Origin: Atherix ibis
Lineage: Eukaryota > Arthropoda > Insecta > Diptera > Athericidae
Reading direction: 5' to 3'
DNA length: 64,000 nucleotides
NCBI GenBank assembly: GCA_958298945.1
Contig: OY282610.1
Coordinates: 22,902,233-22,966,232 of the forward strand
This document shows, one piece after another, positions 46,540-57,749 of the stretch. The notes below the pieces were generated by a model. The model saw only the letters and a list, made by a program, of their open reading frames with translations. It had not been told where the DNA came from and ran no database searches. Position 1 is the first letter of the stretch. Every line of letters begins with the position of its first letter. The position numbers were made by a program, and so were the translations under genes.

Positions 46540-47800
46540 TGATTTTTTTTCTGTATCGCATTATTGAGCGGCTTCAGGAGGTTTCCTTATGGCGAAGTTA
46601 CTTTCATGAAAGGTATGCGGTAGTGTGCGGGAACAATGGGAGGGTTGTTCACCAAATGGTGCGTGGCTGCCCACAGGGATTTGTGCCCGACCTTGCCATC
46701 TGGAATATGATGATGAACGGTCTCTTGGTGCAGTTGGAGGAGACTGGTTGCGGTGTAATCACATATGCGGATTTAAAGGGGGGGGGGGGGGGTTTAGTAG
46801 GTATGCAGTAGAGGTAGCGGGAAGCCGCTATATGCAGATGGTGTCTGAATGAGGGTATAGAATGGAATTGCATTTTTCAGAAAGGATGACTGTGTGTATG
46901 TTGTTGAGGGGTTTTCCGCCCAATATTCGTTTAGAGGCGGTCGGGGTCTGAATGAGGGTATAGAATGGAATTGCATTTTTCAGAAAGGAAGACTGTGTGT
47001 ATGTTGTTGAGGGGAGTAGGCCGCCCAATATTCGTTTAGTGACGGTCGGGGTCCGATACGCGCGGGAAGTACCTTGGAGTAAAGGTTGGAGAGAGGCTGA
47101 ACTTTTGCCCTCACCTGTAACATCTAAGTGGGCGCGTGGCCGGTTTGGTTAGCATGCTGGTGCGAGTATTTCGCAAAGAATGGGGACTTCGATCCAGAGT
47201 GGTGAACATCCTGTATAAGGGTGTGTTTGTTCCATGTGCAATATGTGTATGGGGTGACATTATGCGCCACCAGTAAGCAAGGGTGGGCATAAATTCAGTT
47301 CAGCGTCTGGCTTTGTATGCATGTTTGAATGTATGTAGAACCGTGTCAACCGAGGCGATGCAGGTTCTCATGGGTGAAATTCCATGGGACCTGGAGATGC
47401 TGCATGGAAGCATTCACTACCGTCTACGGTGGGGCATCCCGCTTGCTGGTTGTCCGATTATGAATGAAGACGTTCAGGATCTTAGTAAACGACAGCAGCG
47501 TGTACTGGTTCTGAATAGAATGTATGAAATTTGACAACGACGCTGGGATGAGAGTGTGAATGTCAGATGAACGCACATGTTCATTTCGGATGTGTGGTTT
47601 GCAGCTGCTTATGGGTTTGAATTTCGTCTGTACCTTGGGTATTTACTCACGGGACACGGCAGTATAAATGGGATACTATACAGGCACGATCTGGCTGCGG
47701 AGGCTAGATGCCCTTGTGGGGTGGCGTAGGAGAGTGCCAAGCACCTTCTCAGTGACCCTATACGGGGATATGCGTGACTTAGGTGCATGTGGAATGGTAG
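46540..47800 (+). pseudogene. R1-like non-LTR retrotransposon ORF2 remnant, copy 1
   Basis: The reverse transcriptase palm is visible: VVHQMVRGCPQGFVPDLAIW (motif B region), then ETGCGVITYADL, where the catalytic YADD is lost and a G15 run (46778-46792) follows directly. Next comes an internal tandem duplication of about 105 bp (46842-47050, with MELHFSERMTVCMLL-like text twice). The thumb and C-terminal part read NSVQRLALYACLNVCRTVST, EAMQVLMGEIPWDLEMLHG and TGHGSINGILYRHDL, ending in the start of a C-terminal zinc finger (ARCPCG). Frames change several times and stops are frequent, so it is dead. The clade is judged by eye. Confidence 0.8.
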
Positions 47801-47939
47801 TGAATGGTGATTAACGTGGATGTGAGTGGTGTTTAAGGTATGAGAGAACGATATGAATGCTTTAATAGATTTGCCGTGGCACTTTTTGAGAGTAGAGAAA
47901 GAATGTTTCGTGAAAGAGTGTGTGAATGACACGCAGGGT

Positions 47940-48400
47940 GGCTACAACCGGGTGAAAGACCAAGGTCTACTCAGCTTGTACTTTTGGGTCTTGGCGAACT
48001 CGCGTATCTGAGCTGGCTTAGTAGTGCCTAGGGATTTACAAGATTCCTGACCGTAACTCAATGAGCAGAGTACAAACCGAAGCATTCTTAAAACAAAAAT
48101 TGGTACCACGGGAATCGGGGTGGCCCATGGTATTAAGCCCGACAATGGTGAGGCGCCTTAGATAGCAACGTGGTGGCTGTTGTTAATACTCATATCGCGG
48201 GTACGGTCTCCGGATCGCTGGTGGGATATGCTTGGGCGCTATCACTGCTTATGACAATAGAGGTTTAGATAGATGTTGCCACTAATAGTTGGAGTAATCA
48301 GCTTGTAACTGATTACTGACTGTAAACTGCCAGTAATGGTGGTGCGTTGATTGAGAGTAACTCAATCCCTGTGGTCGCAGGCGACTCGTTCTTTTAAGTT
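47940..48400 (+). other. R1-like 3' UTR, copy 1
   Basis: Non-coding tail following the ORF2 remnant. It is recognised because its distal half matches 41061-41320 and ends in the same GGCGACTCGT. The stem-loop is at 48294-48316. Confidence 0.65.
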
Positions 48401-49740
48401 GAAAAACAAATAAGTCACATTAAATAATATATTATAACTGTATGGCTTGGAAGCCGTAATTGAGCTTAAATTATTCGGACGATGGTCCATCGACTGAAGT
48501 TTATTACGCACAACTGAGGTTCGATATCTTCCGAAACAACGAAGAATTAAAAGGTCTGATCTTTTCTTTTTTTGTATTTTGGTGAGTGAGGATTTTCTTT
48601 AAAATCTTTAAAATTGACTAGAACAGTTACCTTACGGAACATGGGGCGACCTTTATACAAATATTCTTTTTACAGTTGTATCGGGTTGAAGATCATGTTT
48701 ATTGGCTTTGTTCAGAAAAAGAGATCAGTCTGCTGCAACTATCGTACTGCATTTTTGCGCCACAGATTTCCATTCCTGTAAAAAAATTGTTTTCTTCCAA
48801 TCTGCTATATGAAAATAATAACACTCATCAGCCCATAAATCATCCAGCGCGATAAGGAAGACTCATTATTAACGGAATATTCACTTTTCTTTATGAATTT
48901 GAAAAACGAAAAATTGCAGTTTTTCCATTTTACTAAAAAATATTTCATTTATGGGTACTGCTCAGTCCGTTCGAAAAGCGTTTTACGAATTATGTTGTTC
49001 CAATGTACTCTCGTTACCTGGTCATAAAATATTTATTACATTGTCGGAAATATTCTCTTGCTACCGACTAATAAGATACCACAAATTATATTCAGGTGTT
49101 TTTTTTTTAAACTCTAGCACAAAATAAGTTCATTATGGGTATAAATTTACAAAATACCAAAAATAATGTTGTTTTTCAAAAGGATACTTGAGTTTATAAC
49201 AGACAAGAAATTTTCATAAAGGATACTTGAGTTTATATTTGTTTACATTGGAAATACTTTTATTACCTTCTTGTTTTGGGATTTCACCGACGGTTATTGT
49301 AGAGACGTTTTGGTATTTAGATGGTCATTGTAGGGGCGTGTATACAATATACGTATGGTGTACCATAGGTATCGAAATTTTATACTTCGGTAATTCCTAT
49401 ACAAGTTTTGGATGAATGGGAAAAATATGAACTCGCCTTTCTTTCATAATTTTATTCTAATCCAAAAAAATATTATTTTTATTTATGGTCATTCATCATT
49501 ATATTGTTGAAATTGATTATTTAGCAAAAGTAATTTCGACTACAGGTAGAAGATCTGTTAAATTTCGTTAAAAGGGCTGTCTGAAATTTTTATAACCGGT
49601 TAAATGTATGGGATTTTCCAGAGAAATAAAAGAATGGAAAACTGAACTTTATCAAAGTGTGAAATTCACTTTGAAGAGGAATATGTTTATTGAAGAAAAT
49701 TTAAGGAAAATTAAAAACAATTTCAATAAATACCCTTAAA
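48401..49740. other. Spacer sequence, nothing recognised
   Basis: No known motif was seen. Frames such as 49227-49415 are hydrophobic translations of T-rich DNA. An 18-bp word, AAAGGATACTTGAGTTTATA, is duplicated near 49180 and 49216. Confidence 0.35.
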
Positions 49741-49863
49741 TTAGCCAACAAATTATTTAAAGTTGCATACGAAATTCATACCAACAATGAAGAGGTGAAG
49801 TCTGCGATTAATGGCTATTTTGAGGAGCTCAACGATTCTTATTATAAACAGGATTTTATATTA
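49741..49863 (+). pseudogene. C-terminal fragment of a further mariner transposase
   Basis: Reads KLFKVAYEIHTNNEEVKSAI, then NGYFEELNDSYYKQ. This aligns with NEDVIAQTDEYFAELPKSYF, the segment after the third catalytic residue in M1-M4, but is too diverged to be the same lineage. The copy lies at 55084-55206. Confidence 0.55.
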
Positions 49864-50125
49864 TAAACATAATATCGAATCTATTAAAAATAGCTAGGAA
49901 AAGTTTACCGAACAGACTATGATGGAGAAGAGAAGATATTTTTTCACAATTTTTTTCGTTTTCTTCGTTAGGTCGGGTACTTCTCGAACTAGCCTGGAAA
50001 GATATTTTATACCATACAGGTAACGAAAGAATTCAACGAATTCAATTTGTTTATTTAATCGAATAGTAGTTATACACAACACATATATGTATTCGCTCCT
50101 AATCAAAAAGCTACAATCTTAAAGG

Positions 50126-51416
50126 TATGAGGGTCGTTCAATAAGTCCTTAGAAAATCCGAGAGATTCCGCTCGTAGTGTCGGTAAAGATTTTTTTTGTA
50201 TGTAGCATTTTTTTTGTATGACACAGGAAAGCTGTCAAAATTTCAGCTCGATCCATAGCGTAGGTCAATTTCTATCGTCGATTAAAGTTAACGACATTTA
50301 TTTGTGCATAACAATGGAAAAAAACGAGTTTAGGGCTGTCATCAAACATCTCCATTTGAAAGGCTTAAGCCCGAAAGAAATCAAAGCCGAGTTGGATGCA
50401 GCTCATGGCACATCTGCACCTGTGTTTGCGACGGTTTACAGTTGGGTGAATGAATTTAAACGTGGCCGTTCATCCACAAAAGATGAACATCATTCAGGAC
50501 GCCCAGTTGAGGTGTCTACTCCTGAAATCATCGACAAAATCCACGATCTGATTTTGAACGATCGGCGAATTAAAGTGCGCGAATTAGTTGAGGCCACGGG
50601 CATATCACAAGGTACAGTCGCTTCAATTTTGCATGAAAAATTGTCTGTGAAAAATTTTTTGGCAAGATGGGTGCCGCGTTTCCTCTCAAAGGAGAATAAG
50701 CGCAATCGTGTAGTGGACTCTGAGGCTATGTTGGCACTCTTTCATCGCAATCCTGGCGAATTCCTTCGTCGATATGTCACTGTGGACGAAACCTGGATAC
50801 ACTACTACACTCCAGAAACGAAGAGTTGATTTTCAAGGGTAAACGGGCTCCGAAGAAGGCAAACACTGTGCCATCGGCCGGCAAGGTGATGGCCACGGTC
50901 TTTTGGGATTCGCAGGGCATCATTTTTATCGACTACTTGGAAAAAGGAAGAACAATAACAGGAGCGTATTACGCGTCGTTGTTGCAATGGTTGAGCGAGA
51001 AAATCAAAGAGAAACGCCCCCATCTGAAGAAGAAAAAAATCCTCTTGCATCAAGACAATGCGCGTGTGCACACCTGCGCTGTTTCCATGGCCAAAATTGT
51101 GGAATTGAGAATGGAATTGTTGCAGCATCCCGCTTATTCACCAGATTTGGCCCCGAGTGACTATTTTCTTTTCCCCAATCTGAAGAAATGGCTTGGCGGA
51201 CGACGGTTCACTTTCAACGAGGACGTCATTGCTCAAACGGATGAGTATTTTGCAGAACTTCCGAAATCCTATTTTTTGGACGGGATAAAAATTTTGGAAA
51301 AACGTTTGGAAAAGTGTATAGAGCTAAAAGGAGATTATGTTGAAAAATTAAATATTTTTTTTAAAAAAACAGTTTTTTTCCATCTTTTTCTAAAGACTTA
51401 CTGAACGCCCGTCGTA
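50126..51416 (+). mobile_element. Mariner M2, chimera of M3-like left and M1-like right
   Basis: The left flank and leader (AAAGG, then TATGAGGGTCGTTCAATAAG with the TTTTTTTTGTATGTAGCA leader) match M3 exactly and differ from M1. The right end (AAAGACTTACTGAACGCCCG) and following spacer match M1 and differ from M3. Confidence 0.9.
50314..51404 (+). pseudogene. Mariner M2 transposase, frameshifted
   Basis: Starts MEKNEFRAVIKHLHLKGLSP like M3, and then from about 50650 has the M1-specific residues FLARWVPR, NPGEFLRR and the ETKS-TGA lesion from the same net 13-base loss. The second frame gives MATVFWDSQGIIFIDYLEKG, LHQDNARVHTC and APSDYFLF. The switch from M3-like to M1-like falls between about 50390 and 50655. 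Private changes (AAHGT, VYSWVN, VKNF) have also accumulated. Confidence 0.92.
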
Positions 51417-51889
51417 TTCAAGTTTATTGGTAATTTTTATTAAATATAGTTTGCACTTTTAAGAGTATGATATATAGTTTCGTGGTGGAATAAAGTTTTT
51501 GTACTATCCAATATATATTTTCAAAATAAATCCGGAATTCACTGAGGTTAATTTTTTATCTAATTGCTTCTGTTGACAAGTAAAAATGCCTCCCACAAAC
51601 GATATTGTTGGACATCATAACAATATATCTCCAAAAAAAAATGCAGACGGCAGCATTGGCATGTTCTAAGACCGGATCTCGAGTTAACGGTCAATGCACT
51701 GTGTTCAATGGAAGACATAGACCCGAACGACATTATGGTTTCAGCAGATTGGCCCAACTGCCAAAAACATGACGCGAAATTGATCGATTTATGAAAATAC
51801 GACTTGGCAACAATGTGATTTCACGCAATGTATCAACCGAAGCCACCCCCCCCCCCTTCCTACAAACATGAAGATATTTTTGATTTTTT

Positions 51890-53150
51890 TTCTGTATCGC
51901 ATTATTGAGCGGCTTCAGGAGGTTTCCTTATGGCGAAGTTACTTTCATGAAAGGTATGCGGTAGTGTGCGGGAACAATGGGAGGGTTGTTCACCAAATGG
52001 TGCGTGGCTGCCCACAGGGATTTGTGCCCGACCTTGCCATCTGGAATATGATGATGAACGGTCTCTTGGTGCAGTTGGAGGAGACTGGTTGCGGTGTAAT
52101 CACATATGCGGATTTAAAAGGGGGGGGGGGGGGGGTTTAGTAGGTATGCAGTAGAGGTAGCGGGAAGCCGCTATATGCAGATGGTGTCTGAATGAGGGTA
52201 TAGAATGGAATTGCATTTTTCAGAAAGGATGACTGTGTGTATGTTGTTGAGGGGTTTTCCGCCCAATATTCGTTTAGAGGCGGTCGGGGTCTGAATGAGG
52301 GTATAGAATGGAATTGCATTTTTCAGAAAGGAAGACTGTGTGTATGTTGTTGAGGGGAGTAGGCCGCCCAATATTCGTTTAGTGGCGGTCGGGGTCCGAT
52401 ACGCGCGGGAAGTACCTTGGAGTAAAGGTTGGAGAGAGGCTGAACTTTCGGCCACACCTGCAACATCTAAGTGGGCGCGTGACCGGTTTGGTTAGCATGC
52501 TGGTGCGAGTATTTCGCAAAGAATGGGGACTTCGATCCAGAGTGGTGAACATCCTGTATAAGGGTGTGTTTGTTCCATGTGCAATATGTGTATGGGGTGA
52601 CATTATGCGCCACCAGTAAGCAAGGGTGGGCATAAATTCAGTTCAGCGTCTGGCTTTGTATGCATGTTTGAATGTATATAGAACCGTGTCAACCGAGGCG
52701 ATGCAGGTTCTCATGGGAGAAATTCCATGGGACCTGGAGATGCTGCATGGAAGCTTTTACTACCGTCTACGGTGGGGCATCCCGCTTGCTGGTTGTCCGA
52801 TTATGAATGAAGACGTTCAGGATCTTAGTAAACGACAGCAGCGTGTACTGGTTCTGAATAGAATGTATGAAATTTGACAACGACGCTGGTATGAGAGTGT
52901 GAATGTCATATGAACGCACATGTTCATTTCGGATGTGTGGTTTGCAGCTGCTTATGGGTTTGAATTTGGTCTGTACCTTGGGTATTTACTCACGGGACAC
53001 GGCAGTATAAATGGGATACTATACAGGCACGGTCTGGCTGCGGAGCCTAGATGCCCTTGTGGGGTGGCGTAGGAGAGTGCCAAGCACCTTCTCAGTGACC
53101 CTATACAGGGATATGCGTGACTTAGGTGCATGTGGAATTGTAGTGAATGG
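51890..53150 (+). pseudogene. R1-like ORF2 remnant, copy 2
   Basis: Duplicate of 46540-47800 with few base changes. It has the same GCPQGFVPDLAIW and TYADL motifs, a G16 run (52120-52135, one base longer than in copy 1), the same 105-bp internal duplication and the same stops. Confidence 0.8.
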
Positions 53151-53284
53151 TGATTAATGTGGATGTGAGTGGTGTTTAAGGTATGACAGAACGATATGAA
53201 TGCTTTAATAGATTTGCCGTGGCACTTTTTGAGAGGAGAGTAAGAATGTTCCGTGAAAGAGTGTGTGAATGACACGCAGGGTGG

Positions 53285-53740
53285 CTACAACCGGGTGAAA
53301 GACCAAGGTCTACTCAGCTTGTACTTTTGGGTCTTGGCGAACTCGCGTATCTGAGCTGGCTTAGTAGTGCCTAGGGATTTACAAGATTCCTGACCGTAAC
53401 TCAATGAGCAGAGTACAAACCGAAGCATTCTTAAAACAAAAATTGGTACCACGGGAATCGGGGTGGCCCATGGTATTAAACCCGACAATGGTGAGGCGCC
53501 TTAGATAGCAACGTGGTGGCTGTGGTTAATACTCATATCGCGGGTACGGTCTCCGGATCGCTGGTGGGATATGCTTGGGCGCTATCACTGCTTATGACAA
53601 TAGAGGTTTAGATAGATGTCGCCACTAATAGTTGGAGTAATCAGCTTGTAACTGATTACTGACTGTAAACTGCCAGTAATGGTGGTGCGTTGATTGAGAG
53701 TAACTCAATCCCTGTGGTCGCAGGCGACTCGTTCTTTTAA
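53285..53740 (+). other. R1-like 3' UTR, copy 2
   Basis: Duplicate of 47940-48400; the stem-loop is at 53637-53659. Confidence 0.65.
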
Positions 53741-55083
53741 GTTGAAAAACAAATAAGTCACATTAAATAATATATTATAACTGTATGGCTTGGAAGCCGT
53801 AATTGAGCTTAAATTATTCGGACGATGGTCCATCGACTGAAGTTTATTACGCACAACTGAGGTTCGATATCTTCCGAAACAACGAAGAATTAAAAGGTCT
53901 GATCTTTTCTTTTTTTGTATTTTGGTGAGTGAGGATTTTCTTTAAAATCTTTAAAATTGACTAGAACAGTTACCTTACGGAACATGGGGCGACCTTTATA
54001 CAAATATTCTTTTTACAGTTGTATCGGGTTGAAGATCATGTTTATTGGCTTTGTTCAGAAAAAGAGATCAGTCTGCTGCAACTATCGTACTGCATTTTTG
54101 CGCCACAGATTTCCATTCCTGTAAAAAAATTGTTTTCTTCCAATCTGCTATATGAAAATAATAACACTCATCAGCCCATAAATCATCCAGCGCGATAAGG
54201 AAGACTCATTATTAACGGAATATTCACTTTTCTTTATGAATTTGAAAAACGAAAAATTGCAGTTTTTCCATTTTACTAAAAAATATTTCATTTATGGGTA
54301 CTGCTCAGTCCGTTCGAAAAGCGTTTTACGAATTATGTTGTTCCAATGTACTCTCGTTACCTGGTCATAAAATATTTATTACATTGTCGGAAATATTCTC
54401 TTGCTACCGACTAATAAGATACCACAAATTATATTCAGGTGTTTTTTTTTTAAACTCTAGCACAAAATAAGTTCATTATGGGTATAAATTTACAAAATAC
54501 CAAAAATAATGTTGTTTTTCAAAAGGATACTTGAGTTTATAACAGACAAGAAATTTTCATAAAGGATACTTGAGTTTATATTTGTTTACATTGGAAATAC
54601 TTTTATTACCTTCTTGTTTTGGGATTTCACCGACGGTTATTGTAGAGACGTTTTGGTATTTAGATGGTCATTGTAGGGGCGTGTATACAATATACGTATG
54701 GTGTACCATAGGTATCGAAATTTTATACTTCGGTAATTCCTATACAAGTTTTGGATGAATGGGAAAAATATGAACTCGCCTTTCTTTCATAATTTTATTC
54801 TAATCCAAAAAAATATTATTTTTATTTATGGTCATTCATCATTATATTGTTGAAATTGATTATTTAGCAAAAGTAATTTCGACTACAGGTAGAAGATCTG
54901 TTAAATTTCGTTAAAAGGGCTGTCTGAAATTTTTATAACCGGTTAAATGTATGGGATTTTCCAGAGAAATAAAAGAATGGAAAACTGAACTTTATCAAAG
55001 TGTGAAATTCACTTTGAAGAGGAATATGTTTATTGAAGAAAATTTAAGGAAAATTAAAAACAATTTCAATAAATACCCTTAAA
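53741..55083. other. Spacer sequence, copy 2, nothing recognised
   Basis: Duplicate of 48401-49740, nearly identical. Confidence 0.35.
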
Positions 55084-55206
55084 TTAGCCAACAAATTATT
55101 TAAAGTTGCATACGAAATTCATACCAACAATGAAGAGGTGAAGTCTGCGATTAATGGCTATTTTGAGGAGCTCAACGATTCTTATTATAAACAGGATTTT
55201 ATATTA
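55084..55206 (+). pseudogene. C-terminal mariner fragment, copy 2
   Basis: Duplicate of the fragment at 49741-49863. Confidence 0.52.
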
Positions 55207-55468
55207 TAAACATAATATCGAATCTATTAAAAATAGCTAGGAAAAGTTTACCGAACAGACTATGATGGAGAAGAGAAGATATTTTTTCACAATTTTTTTC
55301 GTTTTCTTCGTTAGGTCGGGTACTTCTCGAACTAGCCTGGAAAGATATTTTATACCATACAGGTAACGAAAGAATTCAACGAATTCAATTTGTTTATTTA
55401 ATCGAATAGTAGTTATACACAACACATATATGTATTCGCTCCTAATCAAAAAGCTACAATCTTAAAGG

Positions 55469-56720
55469 TATGAGGGTCGTTCAATAAGTCCTTAGAAAAT
55501 CCGAGAGATTCCGCTCGTAGTGTCGGTAAAGATTTTTTTTGTATGTAGCATTTTTTTTGTATGACACAGGAAAGCTGTCAAAATTTCAGCTCGATCCATA
55601 GCGTAGGTCAATTTCTATCGTCGATTAAAGTTAACGACATTTATTTGTGCATAACAATGGAAAAAAACGAGTTTAGGGCTGTCATCAAACATCTCCATTT
55701 GAAAGGCTTAAGCCCGAAAGAAATCAAAGCCGTTCATGGCACATCTGCACCTGTGGTTGGATGCAGTTCATGGCACATCTGCACCTGTGTTTGCGATGGT
55801 TTACAATTGGGTGAATGAATTTAAACGTGGTCGTTCATCCACAAAAGATGAACATCGTTCAGGACGCCCTGTTGAGGTGTTTTTTCCTGAAATCATCGAC
55901 AAAATCCACGATCTGATTTTGAACGATCGGCGAATTAAAGTGCGCGAATTAGTTGAGGCCACGGGCATATCACAAGGTACAGTCGCTTCAATTTTGCATG
56001 AAAAATTGTCTGTGAAAAAAATTTCGGCAAGATGGTTGCCGCGTTTGCTCTCAGAGGAGAATAAGCGCAATCGTGTAGTGGACTCTGAGGCTATGTTGGC
56101 ACTCTTTCATCGCAATCCTGCCGAATTCCTTCGTCGATATGTCACTGTGGACGAAACCTGGATACACTACTATACTCCAGAAATGAAGAGACAGTCATAA
56201 CAATGGATTTTCAAGGGTGCGCGGGCTCCGAAGAAGGCAAAAACTGTGCCATCGGCCGCCAAGGTGACGTCATCATTTTTATCGACTACTTGGAAAAAGG
56301 AAAAACAATAACAGGAGCGTATTACGCGTCGTTATTGCAACGGTTGAGCGAGGAAATCAAAGAGAAACGCCCCCATCTGAAGAAGAAAAAAATCCTCTTG
56401 CATCAGGACTTCCTCAATTGTGGAATTGAGAATGGAATTATTCCAGCATCCCGCTTATTCACCAGATTTGGCCCCGAGTGACTATTTTCTTTTCCCCAAT
56501 CTGAAGAAATGGCTTGGCGGACGACGGTTCAATTCCAACGAGGACGTCATTGCTCAAACGGATGAGTATTTTGCAGAACTTCCGAAATCCTATTTTTTGG
56601 ACGAGATAAAAATTTTGGAAATACGGCTAAAAAAGGATTATGTTGAAAAATAAAAAATTGTTTTTTAAAAAACAGTTTTTTTTCCATCTTTTTCTAAGGA
56701 CTTATTGAACGACCCTCGTA
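55469..56720 (+). mobile_element. Mariner M3
   Basis: The left end is identical to M2. The right end AAGGACTTATTGAACGACCC is a good inverted match to the left end, unlike that of M1 and M2. TA is at both edges, and unique sequence follows 56720. Confidence 0.9.
55657..56653 (+). pseudogene. Mariner M3 transposase, rearranged
   Basis: Starts MEKNEFRAVIKHLHLKGLSP, then a small duplication (GTTCATGGCACATCTGCACC appears twice, 55733-55780) breaks the frame. The second helix-turn-helix and VDETWIHYY are present in the following frame. KRQS is followed by TAA near 56200. Two deletions then remove the MATVFWDSQ segment (about 56263) and the second catalytic region, so LHQD joins almost directly to NCGIENGI-like text (about 56408). 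APSDYFLFPNLK and the C-terminus remain. With the second aspartate region deleted, this copy is catalytically dead even in principle. Confidence 0.9.
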
Positions 56721-56904
56721 TTTACAAAAATCAAAAATTATTCAACATTTTCGAAAATAACATGAATAAAATGAATATTAGTAAAATATTTTTATTTTTA
56801 AATTTATTATTACAAAAAAAAAATAAAAGCTCTTTTTCGTCGGATTTTTCGTCGCTGCATATAGCACTGTTCTTCTTAAGGAATGGAAATCTGTATACTT
56901 ATTT

Positions 56905-57000
56905 GTGACAATGCCTTAGTGGGATTCGAAACCCACGGCCCTTAAAATAGTAGTCCAGCAGGTTAACGATCCAGCACGTTGACATCTTTTTTATTTTATA
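56905..57000 (-). ncRNA. tRNA-like B-box region, possible SINE remnant
   Basis: The minus strand contains GTGGGTTTCGAATCCCAC, a T-arm-like stem-loop with a pol III B-box-like core, preceded by GATCGTTAACCTGCTGGAC, which loosely resembles a D-arm and anticodon region. A complete cloverleaf does not close, so a tRNA-derived SINE or tRNA pseudogene is more likely than a working tRNA. Confidence 0.3.
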
Positions 57001-57009
57001 GGAGATGAT

Positions 57010-57496
57010 TCAAGGTATCCAGTTTTGAAGGTCTCTTCCGCATAAATCGGAGCAGCGGTAGATTCCCACCGATGGCCGGAAAGTGTTATTAACATAGACG
57101 AATGATTTGACGAAAGCCCATAGAAAATTGTCTAACAGCGTTAAATCTAACGATCTTGGCGACCATTTGTCATCAGCATATCTCGAAAGCACACGAGGTG
57201 TGAAGTACCTTGTTTCAACTGTTGTGTGGCAAGTTTTGCCATCCTGTTGGAATCAGATATTGTTCAAAACCAGGACACCGGGATTGAGCGGTACTGGTCT
57301 TCACGCACACTGAAGCAAAAATTCTTGGGTCCAAATGACATTTGAATCTTTTGATTGCACGTTCAATTGTTCTCTCGGTAGGATGACCATTTCGACCATA
57401 AATTCCACTCAGCTGACCATTTTCCCAGTTAAAATGGTCAGTCATTTGCAACTGATTAGAATAACTGGATACGACTCTACACAAAAAATTTGACAC
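57010..57496 (-). pseudogene. Tc1/mariner-superfamily transposase with central deletion
   Basis: From 57496 down, the N-terminal part NGQLSGIYGRNGHPTERTIE, then RAIKRFK parallels PFYGRNNRPTVLAIRRIVK at 31.7 kb. After a central deletion and a frame change, the C-terminal part reads FQQDGKTCHTTVET (second catalytic aspartate) and WSPRSLDLTLLDNFLWAFVK (third), ending near 57010 at VYVNN. The middle, with the first catalytic motif, is gone. This complements the 31.2-kb fragment, which has the first motif and lacks the others. Confidence 0.75.
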
Positions 57497-57749
57497 AATA
57501 GCAAATGCTTTAAAACTAAATTACAAGTTGGAAAATTTAATGTATTTAAATATATAGCAAATAATATTCTAAAAAAAAATTGAAGATATTATTATTTAGT
57601 AAATGCATTACAAAATGGTATAATAGTGCAAGCGAAAGTATAAATACTAACACATTTATTTAAATAATAAGCCAGCCTACGGTATATACTTTATTTATTT
57701 TAACAGAATGAAAACAGCAATGGAAAACACACTGAAAAAATCGTTCCCT

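Larger units (their letters stand above)
44779..50125. repeat. 5.34-kb tandem unit 1 (mariner M1 plus spacer)
   Basis: M1 (44779-46074) plus spacer 46075-50125. The spacer recurs at 51417-55468 with a 5342-5343 bp offset and very few differences. Confidence 0.92.
50126..55468. repeat. 5.34-kb tandem unit 2 (mariner M2 plus spacer)
   Basis: Second unit. It is followed at 55469-56720 by mariner M3 alone, after which the sequence is unique. The array therefore begins and ends in mariner sequence. Confidence 0.92.

Noticed and set aside
46263..46811. 182-codon ORF across the start of the R1-like region
   Set aside because: It crosses a C-run into the RT palm and then a G-run. It is a chance fusion of frames within a dead element, not a single protein.
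44779..56720. Whole 5.3-kb unit as one large composite transposon
   Set aside because: The flanking mariners are in direct orientation, each with its own TA edges, and the end-swap pattern fits recombination better than transposition of the whole unit.
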